Positions 16,825-26,105 of a stretch of DNA of 64,000 nt are shown here, in pieces; the stretch's first letter is position 1; each line of letters opens with the position of its first letter. The notes beneath the pieces were generated by a model, which worked only from the letters and a program-made list of their open reading frames with translations, did no database searches and was not told the origin of the DNA. Both the position numbers and the translations under genes were made by a program. Source of the stretch: JBHHZJ01 sp046758005 (lineage in GTDB: Bacteria; Pseudomonadota; Alphaproteobacteria; Kiloniellales; J153); the NCBI GenBank assembly GCA_046758005.1, contig JBHHZJ010000001.1, forward strand, positions 1-64,000. Reading direction: 5' to 3'.

Positions 16825-17549
16825 CCAAGCCAACCACGTTCGCCTGGAGGAACCGGTTCCAGCGCCTGCTCCACGAGGTGCTGGTCAGGAACGAGCTGCG
16901 ACAGCCGGCGGATGCCTACCGGCTGAGTTGGGCCGGGACGGCTAGAAGCGGCTACAGTTACGGCTACGCCCAGTTCGATCTGGCCGCCGGCGGCGCGCGC
17001 CCCCGTCGGGCCTTCTTCCGCGTCCTCGCCGGGTTCGCGGAGCAAGCGCCTCGTCTGGCCCCACTGCTGCCGCAACTCGAGCCCGCGTTGGCGCGGCGCC
17101 GCGGCGAGATGACCGCGGAGGAGATCGATCTCATCGAGAGCCATAAGCGGCTCATCAACCGCGCGCTGCAAAGCCCCGAGGGCCGCGCCGTCATCGACCG
17201 GATGCACGTCACACACGTCGAAAAACTCGAGGGCCAGGTCAACGCGCTGCGCGACCGGGCCAACGCCGACGCGCGCGGATTCGTCCGCTCGGTCGAGGGA
17301 CGCCTGTACATCGCCGACTATTGCAACCAGTTCGGGGCGCCCACCACGTTCGCGCGCTACATCCAGGGACAGACCGTGCGCATCGGCGGTCGGCCGAAGA
17401 CGCTCACCGGCCGGTTGACCGTGCCGGTCTGGCACGACTACGTCACGAGCACCAAATACGCGCGCGAACACCCGGCGGACATTCGGCGCCGACTGCGCAA
17501 CGTGGCCAAGGTCGTTGAAGCCGACGCCGCGGCGCGGGCGATCGCCTGA
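16821..17549 (+). CDS. Possible lysozyme-like protein of the gat island
   Basis: A 242-residue basic protein without signal peptide, starting MTKPTTFAWRNRFQRLLHEV. Residues about 32-56 contain YRLSWAGTARSGYSYGYAQF followed by DLA; the G-x-x-x-SGxSxGxxQxDL pattern reminds me of lysozyme-like domains of phage endolysins and some effectors, but this is a weak recall. The rest is helical (EEIDLIESHKRLINRAL) with a late Tyr/Cys segment (YIADYCNQFGAPTTFARYI). It overlaps the previous gene by ATGA. Together with a lipoprotein and a small membrane protein, the order recalls lysis cassettes. Function unproven. Confidence 0.7.
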   Translation: MTKPTTFAWRNRFQRLLHEVLVRNELRQPADAYRLSWAGTARSGYSYGYAQFDLAAGGARPRRAFFRVLAGFAEQAPRLAPLLPQLEPALARRRGEMTAEEIDLIESHKRLINRALQSPEGRAVIDRMHVTHVEKLEGQVNALRDRANADARGFVRSVEGRLYIADYCNQFGAPTTFARYIQGQTVRIGGRPKTLTGRLTVPVWHDYVTSTKYAREHPADIRRRLRNVAKVVEADAAARAIA

Positions 17550-17662
17550 AAACCCTGCATCCGACTTACCGACGGTTCCGTCGCGGAAGCGGTGCGGCGC
17601 GCTCGCCCGTCCCGAAAGGCTCACCGTGCGGCGGGCTCCTTGCGGCACGGGGCACGAAACTT

Positions 17663-19153
17663 CTATGCCTCTGCGCGCGCCGCCACGAACGGGGGCACGG
17701 TGTCCAAGCCCGCCGCCGCCTCCAGCACGCCGGCCACGCGCAGCACCGTCTCCTCGTCGAAGGTCCGGCCGATCAGATGAAGTCCCAGCGGCAGGCCGTC
17801 GGCGGACAGCCCCGCCGGCACCGAGATCGCCGGCAGGCCGGCCAGGCTCGCCGGGACCGTGAACACGTCGTTCAGGTACATGGCGATCGGATCGTCCATC
17901 TTTTCGCCCACGGCGAAGGCAGCCGAGGGCGTGGTCGGGGTCAGAACCACGTCGACGCGCGCGAAGGCCTGGGCGAAGTCGCGCGCGATCAGGGTGCGCA
18001 CCTTGCGCGCCTGGTTGTAGTAGGCGTCGTAATAGCCGGCCGAGAGGACGTAGGTGCCGATCATGACCCGGCGCTTGACCTCGGCGCCGAAGCCCTCGCC
18101 GCGCGTCAGCTCGTACATCTCGCTCGGCGTGTCGCCCGGCACGCGCAGGCCGTAGCGCACGCCGTCGTAGCGCGCCAGGTTGCTCGAAGCCTCGGCGGGC
18201 GCGATGATGTAGTAGGTCGGAAGCGCGTAGGCCGTGTGCGGCAGGCTGATCTCCACCGCCTCGGCGCCGGCGTCCTCGAGCCAACGCACGCCCTGCCGCC
18301 AAAGCGCCTCGATCTCCTCCGGCGTGCCGTCGATACGGTATTCCTTGGGAACGCCGACCTTGAGCCCGCGCACGTCTCCGGTAAGCGCCGCCTCGTAGTC
18401 GGGCACGGGCGCATCGACGCTGGTCGAGTCCTTCGGGTCATGGCCCGCCATGGCGCGCAGCAAGACCGCGGCGTCGCGCACGGTGCGGGTCAGCGGCCCG
18501 GCCTGGTCGAGCGAGGAGGCGAAGGCCACGATGCCCCAGCGCGAGCAGCGCCCGTAGGTCGGTTTCAGCCCGACCACGCCGCAGAACGCGGCCGGCTGGC
18601 GGATCGAGCCGCCGGTGTCCGTCCCCGTCGCGCCGAGCGCGCAGCGCGCCGCCACCGCCGCGGCCGAGCCGCCGGAGGAGCCGCCCGGCACCATCGGCCG
18701 GTTGTCGCCGCGTCGCCGCCAGGGATTTTCCGCCGGGCCGTAATGACTGGTCATGGTGGACGAGCCCATGGCGAACTCGTCCAGGTTGGCCTTGCCCAGC
18801 ATGACCGCGCCGTGGCGCCACAGGTTGGCGGTCACGGTCGACTCGTAGGGCGGCTCGAAACCGTCCAGGATGTGCGAGCCGGCCGTGGTCAGCACGTTCT
18901 CGGTGCAGAACAGGTCCTTGACCGCGAGCGGGATGCCTTCGACTACGCCGACCTCGCCGCGGCGGCGCCGGGCGTCGGAAGCCTCGGCCATCTCCAGCGC
19001 CTTGTCCGGCGTCTCGGTGATGTAGGCGTTGAGCGGGCGCGCCGCCTCCATGGCGGCGACGTGCGCCTCGGCCAGCTCGCGGGCGCTGAACTCGCCCTTG
19101 GCCAAGCCGTCGCGTGCCTCGGCGATGGTCAGATCGATCAGGCCAGCCATCAT
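17663..19153 (-). CDS. gatA: Asp-tRNA(Asn)/Glu-tRNA(Gln) amidotransferase subunit A
   Basis: GatA, the amidase subunit that releases ammonia from glutamine for tRNA amidation, 496 residues. The amidase signature is present: Lys in PLAVKDLFC, the Gly/Ser loop [16 protein letters not shown], and the nucleophile Ser in [15 protein letters not shown] (Ser-cisSer-Lys triad). It overlaps gatC: the ATG at 19153 shares bases with the gatC TGA, so they are coupled; a second ATG directly follows. gatB is not next; the 15.5-17.5 kb island lies between on the opposite strand. Confidence 0.97.
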   Translation of the reverse strand: MMAGLIDLTIAEARDGLAKGEFSARELAEAHVAAMEAARPLNAYITETPDKALEMAEASDARRRRGEVGVVEGIPLAVKDLFCTENVLTTAGSHILDGFEPPYESTVTANLWRHGAVMLGKANLDEFAMGSSTMTSHYGPAENPWRRRGDNRPMVPGGSSGGSAAAVAARCALGATGTDTGGSIRQPAAFCGVVGLKPTYGRCSRWGIVAFASSLDQAGPLTRTVRDAAVLLRAMAGHDPKDSTSVDAPVPDYEAALTGDVRGLKVGVPKEYRIDGTPEEIEALWRQGVRWLEDAGAEAVEISLPHTAYALPTYYIIAPAEASSNLARYDGVRYGLRVPGDTPSEMYELTRGEGFGAEVKRRVMIGTYVLSAGYYDAYYNQARKVRTLIARDFAQAFARVDVVLTPTTPSAAFAVGEKMDDPIAMYLNDVFTVPASLAGLPAISVPAGLSADGLPLGLHLIGRTFDEETVLRVAGVLEAAAGLDTVPPFVAARAEA

Positions 19154-19437
19154 TCGACGACCTTTGGGACGACGAAGAAGCCGTGCGCCGACTCGGGCGC
19201 GTTCCGGATGACCTTGTCCAGGCAGTCGCCGTCGGTGACCACGTCTTCGCGCTGCGGCAGGTGAATCTCGACGACGCTGGTCATCGGCTCGACGTCCGCA
19301 GTGTCCAGCTCGGAGAGCTGTTCGATCCATCCGAGGATGTTGCCGAGCTCGGCGGCGAGCACGTCCTGCTGTTCCTCGGGAATGCGGATTCGCGCCAGCT
19401 TGGCGATGTGCGCGACAGTGGCCTTATCGACCGCCAT
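19150..19437 (-). CDS. gatC: Asp-tRNA(Asn)/Glu-tRNA(Gln) amidotransferase subunit C
   Basis: GatC, 95 residues, the belt that wraps GatA and GatB together. It begins [17 protein letters not shown] and contains [17 protein letters not shown] and VEPMTSV, all typical. The usual length supports the start at 19437; the longer open frame to 19560 only adds a Pro/Arg-rich tail. The stop overlaps the gatA start. Presence of GatCAB suggests that Asn-tRNA or Gln-tRNA is made by the indirect route; the AspRS at 46774-48594 would then be non-discriminating. Confidence 0.96.
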   Translation of the reverse strand: MAVDKATVAHIAKLARIRIPEEQQDVLAAELGNILGWIEQLSELDTADVEPMTSVVEIHLPQREDVVTDGDCLDKVIRNAPESAHGFFVVPKVVE

Positions 19438-19582
19438 GAGGATCTTAACTCCGGTGACCGGGAAAGCGCCGCCGGACGTCCCCGCGCGGCGCAATGACGA
19501 GGTGCGAGCGCCCCCGCGCGGAGGCGGCGGGAAGGTAGCACCGCCCTTGGCCCCCCGCAAGCTGGCGGAGGCGGGCTCCAGG

Positions 19583-20260
19583 CTATTGCCGGAACAGGGT
19601 TCCGGATTCGCGCTCGGCGCCGCCCAGGGAGATGGCGTAATGGATCCGGTCGAGCTCGGGCGCCGACCCGGTTCCGTTCACGGGGTCGGACCCGGGGCCC
19701 TGACCCTCCGGCTTCTTGGCCCGGCGCATGAAGCTGAAGGCGTCGGCCCGCTCCTCGGACGCTCTGCCGACGGCGGCGAGGTCGTCGGCCTGCGAGATGG
19801 CGATAAAATCGGTCTTCTCGTACTCGAAACAGTTGGTGAAGGGGATGATGTAGAAGATGTGTCGCCCCTCGTGCGGGCCGCCGTACTCCAGGTCGAGCGA
19901 ACAGCGCCGCGGGCTGGAAAACGTCATCTTGCCGGCCGTCTTGCCGAGCTGGATTTGGTGGATCTTGAGGCGCACCGGCTGGGGATAGCCGTTTTCCTCG
20001 ATGACCGTCAGCCACTCGCCGACAAGGAGCTCGGCGTCGAACGGGCTGTGCGCCTTCAGGCCGAGGTCGAGCTTGACGGCCTCGGCGGCCGGCCGCTGCG
20101 CCGGCAGGAACAGGGACACGGTTACGACGGCGGCGCCGAGAAGGCCGGCCAGACGCGACCGGGTTCGCTCCGGCCGGCAGCACGCCGCCCGCGGCCGCGC
20201 GGCGTCGAGCCCCGACGCCCGCTCGTCCGTGCGGCCCATGGCCTCGTGCTCACTGCGCAT
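19583..20260 (-). CDS. Exported protein of unknown function
   Basis: A 225-residue protein with a long basic N-terminus and a hydrophobic segment (LAGLLGAAVVTVSLFLPA, about residues 37-54), probably a signal or anchor. The mature part has LGLKAHSPFDAELLVGEWL, a beta-rich middle with FSSPRRCSLDLEYGG and IIPFTNCFEYEKTDF (two Cys that could pair), and a polar tail. It is divergent from ruvX. The start could be an internal codon nearer to the hydrophobic stretch. I do not recognise the family. Confidence 0.65.
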   Translation of the reverse strand: MRSEHEAMGRTDERASGLDAARPRAACCRPERTRSRLAGLLGAAVVTVSLFLPAQRPAAEAVKLDLGLKAHSPFDAELLVGEWLTVIEENGYPQPVRLKIHQIQLGKTAGKMTFSSPRRCSLDLEYGGPHEGRHIFYIIPFTNCFEYEKTDFIAISQADDLAAVGRASEERADAFSFMRRAKKPEGQGPGSDPVNGTGSAPELDRIHYAISLGGAERESGTLFRQ

Positions 20261-20401
20261 CGTGCCATCCTTTTTCTTGCGTGCTTTCGCCCGCGCCCGA
20301 GGCTAGACCTGAAAGGTAAACATCGCCGTAACGGTCTACGGCTCGGCGCCGCGCCGCGGGTCGCGGCAAGTTCCGGGCCGGGAAGGAGCCGATCCCACGC
20401 C

Positions 20402-20887
20402 ATGCCCGTCGTTCCTTTGCACGAACTCGACGGCCTCCTGAGCCCGGGCCGGCGCCTGCTCGGCCTCGACCTCGGAGAGAAGACCATCGGCCTGGCGCTT
20501 TCGGACTCCGCGCTGCGGGTCGCCTCGCCGCTCGAGACCCTGCGACGAACCAAGTTTACCAGGGACGCGCGGGCGCTCAGGGACCTGTGCGCAGCCCGCA
20601 ACGTGGGCGGCCTGGTGATCGGCCTGCCGGTCAACATGAACGGCAGCGAGGGTCCGCGCTGCCGCTCGACCCGCCAGTTCGCGGCCAACCTCGAGGAGGT
20701 CGCCGGCCTCGACCTGCCCATGGCCTTCTGGGACGAGCGCCTGTCCACGGAGGCGGTCGAGCGCTTCCTGGTGCGCGAGGCCGACATGACCCGGAAGCGC
20801 CGGGCCATGGTCGTCGACCGGATGGCCGCGGCCTACATCCTGCAAGGCGCCCTCGACGCGCTGGGCAGGGCCCGCTCCGAGGCTTAG
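20402..20887 (+). CDS. ruvX: RuvX/YqgF family pre-16S rRNA nuclease
   Basis: A 161-residue RNase H-fold protein. RLLGLDLGEKTIGLALSD carries the first catalytic Asp, VIGLPVNMNGSEG the Gly-rich loop, FWDERLSTEAVE the Glu and VVDRMAAAYILQ the last Asp. The family processes the 16S rRNA 5' end and was earlier called a putative Holliday junction resolvase. GGAAGGAG lies upstream, but about 14 bases from the ATG, so the start could be slightly off. Length is usual for alphaproteobacteria. Confidence 0.92.
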   Translation: MPVVPLHELDGLLSPGRRLLGLDLGEKTIGLALSDSALRVASPLETLRRTKFTRDARALRDLCAARNVGGLVIGLPVNMNGSEGPRCRSTRQFAANLEEVAGLDLPMAFWDERLSTEAVERFLVREADMTRKRRAMVVDRMAAAYILQGALDALGRARSEA

Positions 20888-21018
20888 GCGGGCGGCGGCG
20901 TACGCCGGATTGACTCCCGGCTGAGCGTGCCGCATGAACGGTGCATGGGAGGAACGCCGGGCAACTCCACGGCGCCGCACGAAGAACGAGCAAGACACCG
21001 ACAGGGGAGAGGGAGGCC

Positions 21019-22053
21019 ATGAAAATCGGCATTTACGGTGCCGGCGCGGTCGGCGGGTACCTGGCCGTGCCGCTGGCGCTGGCGGGCCATGAAGTGACCT
21101 GCATCGCTCGCGGCCCGCACCTCGAGGCGATGAAGGCCAACGGGCTCAGGCTCAGGATCGGCGACCAGGAGCAGGTCGCCAAGTGCTTCTGCACCGACGA
21201 CCCCGCCAAGGCGGGGCCGCAGGACGTCCTGATCGTCACGCTCAAGGCCCATCAGGCCTACGAGGCGGCGGCCAACTTCCGGCCCATGCTCGGGCCCGAC
21301 ACGCCGGTCGTCACGGCGATGAACGGCGTGCCCTGGTGGTATTTTTACAAGCTGCCGGGCAAGTTCGAGAACCACCGCCTGGAAAGCGTCGATCCGGGGG
21401 GCTGGCAGTGGAAGACGATCGGGCCGGAGCGCGCCATCGGCTGCGTCGTCTACCCGGCGACCGAGATCGTCGAGCCGGGCGTCGTGCAGCACAAGTACGG
21501 CAACAAGTTCACCCTCGGCGAGCCGGACGGCGCGGTTTCCGAGCGCTGCACGCGCCTGAGCGAGGCGCTGGAGGGCGCCGGCTTCCGCGCCCCGGTACGC
21601 GACAACATCCGCGACGACATCTGGATCAAGCTGTGGGGAAACCTGTGCTTCAACCCGATCAGCGCCTTGACCGGGGCCACGCTCGACATCGTCGCCACGG
21701 AGACCGCAAGCCGGATTCTGGCACGCTGCATGATGCTGGAGGGGCAGTCGATCGGCGAGGCGCTGGGCGTGCATTTCCGGGTCGACGTGCACCGGCGGAT
21801 CAACGGCGCCGCCCAGGTCGGGGCGCACAAGACCTCGATGCTGCAGGATCTGGAACGCGGCCGGCCGCTCGAGATCGACGCTCTCGTTACCGCGGTGCAG
21901 GAGATGGGCCGCCTCGTCGGCATCGAGACCCCGTACATCGACTCGGTTCTCGGCCTGATCCAGCAGCGCGCCCGCGTGCTGGGGCTTTATCCGACCTTCC
22001 CCGCGCCCGACGCCACGCCCGACGAGGAGAACCGCGAGGCGATGGTCGATTGA
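21019..22053 (+). CDS. 2-dehydropantoate 2-reductase family (PanE/ApbA)
   Basis: A 344-residue NADP-dependent reductase of the ketopantoate reductase family. It starts MKIGIYGAGAVGGYLAVPLA with the GxGxxG nucleotide loop. TLKAHQAYEA carries the conserved Lys, TAMNGVPWWYF the Asn segment and KLWGNLCFNPISALTG the second Asn/Ser motif. PanE makes pantoate for CoA synthesis; many genomes have paralogues with other substrates, so the exact role is open. GGGGAGAGGGAGG precedes the ATG. It is followed by a CoA-transferase gene on the same strand, 145 bases away. Confidence 0.88.
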   Translation: MKIGIYGAGAVGGYLAVPLALAGHEVTCIARGPHLEAMKANGLRLRIGDQEQVAKCFCTDDPAKAGPQDVLIVTLKAHQAYEAAANFRPMLGPDTPVVTAMNGVPWWYFYKLPGKFENHRLESVDPGGWQWKTIGPERAIGCVVYPATEIVEPGVVQHKYGNKFTLGEPDGAVSERCTRLSEALEGAGFRAPVRDNIRDDIWIKLWGNLCFNPISALTGATLDIVATETASRILARCMMLEGQSIGEALGVHFRVDVHRRINGAAQVGAHKTSMLQDLERGRPLEIDALVTAVQEMGRLVGIETPYIDSVLGLIQQRARVLGLYPTFPAPDATPDEENREAMVD

Positions 22054-22198
22054 GCCCGCCGCGCGTCTTCGCCGCGGCGTCGAGACCGTCCGCCTGATCC
22101 GGGCCGAAAGCGCCGGTGTCGGTCCTTGACGCCCCGCTCCCGGCGCGCGAAAAGGCGGCCCCTGACCGCCTGAACTTTGATCCGGGGACCGAATCGCC

Positions 22199-23416
22199 AT
22201 GACCGGACCACTTGTGGGCCTGCGCGTCTTCGACCTGACGCGCATCCTGGCCGGCCCGACCTGCACCCAGCTCCTCGGCGATTTGGGCGCCGACGTGATC
22301 AAGATCGAGCGCCCCGGCCACGGCGACGACACGCGCACGTGGGGCCCGCCCTTCGTCAAGGACGAGGCCGGCGCGGACACCACAGAGAGCGCCTATTATC
22401 TCTCCTCCAACCGCAACAAGCGCTCGGTCACGATCGACATCGCCAAGCCCGAGGGTCAGGCGCTGGCCCGGCGGCTCATCGCCCACTGCGACATACTGGT
22501 CGAGAACTTCAAGGTCGGCGGCCTGGCCAAGTACGGGCTGAGCTACGCCGAGCTGAAGGACGAGGTCCCGGACCTCGTCTACTGCTCGATCACCGGGTTC
22601 GGGCAGAGCGGCCCCTACGCGCCGCGCGCCGGTTACGACTTCCTGGCCCAGGGCATGGGCGGGATCATGAGCCTGACCGGCGAACCCGAGGGCGAGCCGG
22701 TCAAGGTCGGCGTCGGCGTCGCCGACGTCGTGTGCGGGATGTACGCGGCCTGCGCGATCCTGGCCGCCCTGCGCCACCGCGACCGGGGCGGCGGCGGGCA
22801 GCACATCGACCTCGCGTTGCTCGACACCCAGGTCGCCTGGTTGGTCAACGAAGGGCTCAATTACCTGACCTCGGGCCGGGTGCCGAGGCGGCTCGGCAAC
22901 GAACATCCCAACATCGTGCCCTACAAGGTGCTGCCGTGTTCCGACGGCCACTTCATCCTGGCGGTCGGCAACGACGCCCAGTTCCGCCGCTTCTGCGCCT
23001 TCGCCGGCGCGCCCGAGCTGGCCGACGACGCGCGCTTCGCCACCAACGCGCAAAGGGTGCGCAACCGCGTCGCGCTGTACGAGATCCTGCCGACGCTCAC
23101 GGTGGCAAAGACCCAGAAGGAGTGGGTCGACGGCCTGGCCGCCCTCGGCGTGCCGTCCGGGCCGGTCAACACGCTCGATCAGGTGTTCTCGGACCCGCAG
23201 GTGCTGCACCGGGGCATGCGGATGACGATGCCCTATCCCGGCGCGGCCGGCGGGAAGGTCGAGCTGATCGGCAACCCGATCAAGTTCTCCAAAACCGAGG
23301 TCGACTACCGCCACGCCCCGCCGCGCGTGGGCGCACACACCGCCGAAGTGCTCAGCGAGCTGCTCGGCCTGGAGCCGGCCGAGATCGAGCGGCTACGCGA
23401 CGACGGGCTCGTATAG
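22199..23416 (+). CDS. CaiB/BaiF family III CoA-transferase
   Basis: A 405-residue class III CoA-transferase. Near residue 205, DLALLDTQVAWL carries the catalytic Asp that forms the aspartyl-CoA anhydride. RVFDLTRILAGPTCTQLLGD and NRNKRSVTIDIAKPEG are typical, as is PCSDGHFILAVGND. The interlocked dimer fold is characteristic. It moves CoA between carboxylic acids; substrate is not evident. The nearby ketopantoate-reductase-like gene may or may not be related. Converges with the exported protein gene at 23436. Confidence 0.92.
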   Translation: MTGPLVGLRVFDLTRILAGPTCTQLLGDLGADVIKIERPGHGDDTRTWGPPFVKDEAGADTTESAYYLSSNRNKRSVTIDIAKPEGQALARRLIAHCDILVENFKVGGLAKYGLSYAELKDEVPDLVYCSITGFGQSGPYAPRAGYDFLAQGMGGIMSLTGEPEGEPVKVGVGVADVVCGMYAACAILAALRHRDRGGGGQHIDLALLDTQVAWLVNEGLNYLTSGRVPRRLGNEHPNIVPYKVLPCSDGHFILAVGNDAQFRRFCAFAGAPELADDARFATNAQRVRNRVALYEILPTLTVAKTQKEWVDGLAALGVPSGPVNTLDQVFSDPQVLHRGMRMTMPYPGAAGGKVELIGNPIKFSKTEVDYRHAPPRVGAHTAEVLSELLGLEPAEIERLRDDGLV

Positions 23417-23435
23417 CCGCCGCGCCTGGGCCCAA

Positions 23436-23879
23436 CTACTGAAGGTCGCTCGCCCGCATCAAAACGGGAAAGTCGTAAGTCTTGCCGTGGTGCGGATCCT
23501 TGTTGCCAGGGGCCAGGTAATACCACTGCTTCGGGGTCATCTTGCCGAGCTCCGCGGGCTGGGCCGGCAGCGCGCTCACGTCGATGCCCTGCTCGAGCAG
23601 CGGCCGGGCGTCCACGAAATCGATCAGGTCCTCCTGCGTGCCTGTCGGGTCGATGGCGTAGTGCGTGTGATGGGCGTCCCAGCCCGTGAAGAAACAGTAC
23701 TCGCCGCTGACCTCGGAAAAATCGATCGCCGCTTTCGGGCGGATCGAAAGCTGGTTGGCGATCGTGCCGATCTCCGCGCCCACGATGGCGGCGCGCTTGA
23801 GGTCCTCCCCTTCCGCCCATGCGGCGTTGGATAGAGATCCCACGATGAAAGCTGCTACGACGAAGTTTCGCGACGACAT
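23436..23879 (-). CDS. Exported protein of unknown function
   Basis: A 147-residue protein with a clear signal peptide (MSSRNFVVAAFIVGSLSNAAWA, cleavage likely after Ala22). The mature part has ERAAIVGAEIG-like start (EDLKRAAIVGAEIG), then SGEYCFFTGWDAHHTHYAID, PLLEQGIDVSALPAQPAELG and WYYLAPGNKDPHHGKTYDFP. The His-rich segments might bind metal but there is no known motif. The start at 23879 is preferred over 23942 because AGAGGGA lies upstream and the signal is then N-terminal. Family not recognised. Confidence 0.72.
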   Translation of the reverse strand: MSSRNFVVAAFIVGSLSNAAWAEGEDLKRAAIVGAEIGTIANQLSIRPKAAIDFSEVSGEYCFFTGWDAHHTHYAIDPTGTQEDLIDFVDARPLLEQGIDVSALPAQPAELGKMTPKQWYYLAPGNKDPHHGKTYDFPVLMRASDLQ

Positions 23880-23963
23880 GATCCCTCTCCCTTTGAGGTG
23901 CGGCGACTCTTGCGAATGAGTGCCATGCGCATCTTCCAGCAACAGCGTACCACCGGCAAGAGC

Positions 23964-24944
23964 CTACTCCCCAAACCTTTCAGCCAAGGAGGCGCACGGC
24001 CGGCAGCCGAGGTTCCGGGGCGCACGGCGGCCGGCCGGGCCGCGGCGCCGGAGACGCGCGACAATCCGCCCGTCCACCGCCGCGAGACCGGCGAAGATCA
24101 AGGTCATGCCCGCAAACGCCGACCGGCCCGGGCGCTCGTCCAGGATCGCCGTGCCGAGCAGGATCGCGCTCACGGGAATGAGGAACGTGACCAGCAGCAG
24201 GTTGGTCGCGCCCGCCACGGCCAGAACATGGAAATAGATCAGATAGGCCAGCGCGGTGCTGAGCAGCGCCAATCCGATGACCGCGGCGCTCACGACCAGT
24301 CCGGGGGCATGCAGCGTCCACGGCCGGTCCACGACCAGGGCGAGCGGCAGGACCAGGACCGTGGAGGCGCACAGCATCCCGGCCGCGGCGACGGCCGGCG
24401 ACAGGTCGCGGAACCGCCGCCCGTACAACCCGGCGCAGGCATAGGACGCGGCCGCGGCCAGGACCGCGAGATGGGCCAGCCCCGCGGTGCCCAGGCCGCC
24501 GAGCGCGCCCGGCCCGATCAGGACGACAACGCCGGCGAAGCCGAGCGCGACCCCGGCGGCGCGCAAGGGCGTCACCTTTTCGTCCTGGGTGACGAGATGC
24601 GCCAACAACACCGTGAACATCGGGGTCGTGGCGTTCAGGATCGAGGCAAGTCCGCTGTCGATGTGGACCTGACCCCAGACGATGAGGCTGAACGGGATCA
24701 GGTTGTTCAGCGCGCCCATGACGAGGAACCCGCCCCACAGGGCGGGCGAGGTCGGCATGCGCCGGCCGCCGAGGACCACGAACGAGATGAGCGCGACCGC
24801 GGCCAAACCAACCCGGCCGAACACCACCGTGAACGGCCGAAGCTCCTCGAGCGCGACCTCGGCGAAGAAGAACGAACCGCCCCACAGGATGGACAGTGCG
24901 ACGAGAAGCGCCCATTCCCGGGTCGCCATGCTCCGGCCCTTCAT
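23964..24944 (-). CDS. EamA/DMT superfamily transporter
   Basis: A 326-residue inner-membrane protein with about ten predicted helices in two repeated EamA domains (first WALLVALSILWGGSFFFAEV, second LAHLAVLAAAASYACAGLYG). This is the drug/metabolite transporter family that exports amino acids or other small metabolites. Substrate not predictable. The C-terminal tail is basic (RRRGPAGRRAPRNLG). It is divergent from pyrB. Confidence 0.9.
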   Translation of the reverse strand: MKGRSMATREWALLVALSILWGGSFFFAEVALEELRPFTVVFGRVGLAAVALISFVVLGGRRMPTSPALWGGFLVMGALNNLIPFSLIVWGQVHIDSGLASILNATTPMFTVLLAHLVTQDEKVTPLRAAGVALGFAGVVVLIGPGALGGLGTAGLAHLAVLAAAASYACAGLYGRRFRDLSPAVAAAGMLCASTVLVLPLALVVDRPWTLHAPGLVVSAAVIGLALLSTALAYLIYFHVLAVAGATNLLLVTFLIPVSAILLGTAILDERPGRSAFAGMTLIFAGLAAVDGRIVARLRRRGPAGRRAPRNLGCRPCASLAERFGE

Positions 24945-25103
24945 GGCGCATGTCCCTACCGTTCAGATGGCGCAGACTAGGGGCACGCCGCTGTCGCGCT
25001 CTATCCGAAACGTGCGTTCGGCCCCGATGGCTCACCGGACGGCGGCGGCAGGGGCGAGGTGCGCCTTGCACCCGTCCGCGCGCGGTGCCATAAAGCGCCT
25101 TTA

Positions 25104-26105
25104 ATGACCGCTCCGGGGCCACGGCCTAGCAATTTCGGTTACCCGCGCCGCCACCTCCTCGGCATCGAGGGCCTTTCGGCGGACGAGATCACGTTTCTCC
25201 TGGATCTTTCGGAAAGCTACGTCGAGCTCAACCGCGGCGAGGCCAAGAAGACGGCCCTGCTGCGCGGCCTGACGGTGATCAACCTCTTCTTCGAGACCTC
25301 GACGCGCACGCGCACGTCCTTCGAACTGGCCGGCAAGCGGCTCGGCGCGGACGTGATCAACATGTCGATCGCCTGGAGCTCGATCAAGAAGGGCGAGACG
25401 CTGATCGACACGGCGATGACCCTGAACGCCATGCACCCGGACGTCCTGGTCGTGCGCCACCCGGATTCAGGCGCGGTCAAGCTGCTCTCGGAGAAGGTCA
25501 ACTGTTCGGTCATCAACGCCGGCGACGGCAGCCACGAGCACCCGACCCAGGCGTTGCTCGACGCGCTGACCATCCGCCGCCGGCGCGGGTCGCTCGAGGG
25601 CCTGGTGGTCGCGATCTGCGGCGACATCCTGCACAGCCGGGTGGCGCGCTCGAACATCCACCTGCTCGGCACGCTGGGCGCGCGGGTGCGCGTCGTCGCA
25701 CCGCCCACCCTGCTGCCGGCGGAGATTGAGCGCCTCGGCGTCGAGGTCTACTTCGACATGCGCAAGGCGCTCGCGGAGTGCGACATCGTGATGATGCTGC
25801 GCCTGCAGACCGAGCGCATGCACGGCAGCTACGTGCCCTCGATCCGCGAGTACTTCCGCTTCTACGGCCTCGACCGGCACAAGCTGCAGGCGGCCAAGCC
25901 GGACGCGCTGATCATGCACCCGGGCCCGATGAACCGCGGCGTGGAGATCGACAGCGAGCTGGCCGACGACATCGACCGCTCGCTCATCCGCGCGCAGGTG
26001 GAGATGGGAGTGGCCGTGCGCATGGCCTGCCTGGACGCGCTGACGCAAAGCCTGCGCGGCGCGGCGGGCACGGCGCCCCTGGCGCAGGCCGGCGGCGGCT
26101 CATGA
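25104..26105 (+). CDS. pyrB: Aspartate carbamoyltransferase catalytic subunit
   Basis: Aspartate transcarbamoylase, 333 residues, the committed step of pyrimidine synthesis (carbamoyl phosphate plus aspartate to carbamoyl aspartate). The carbamoyl-phosphate loop is [25 protein letters not shown] and [13 protein letters not shown] are the other active-site segments. No regulatory pyrI follows. The next gene overlaps by ATGA, so it is a pyrB-pyrC' type unit like that of pseudomonads, in which the two products form one complex. The first residues ([19 protein letters not shown]) match other class A/B enzymes. Confidence 0.96.
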   Translation: MTAPGPRPSNFGYPRRHLLGIEGLSADEITFLLDLSESYVELNRGEAKKTALLRGLTVINLFFETSTRTRTSFELAGKRLGADVINMSIAWSSIKKGETLIDTAMTLNAMHPDVLVVRHPDSGAVKLLSEKVNCSVINAGDGSHEHPTQALLDALTIRRRRGSLEGLVVAICGDILHSRVARSNIHLLGTLGARVRVVAPPTLLPAEIERLGVEVYFDMRKALAECDIVMMLRLQTERMHGSYVPSIREYFRFYGLDRHKLQAAKPDALIMHPGPMNRGVEIDSELADDIDRSLIRAQVEMGVAVRMACLDALTQSLRGAAGTAPLAQAGGGS

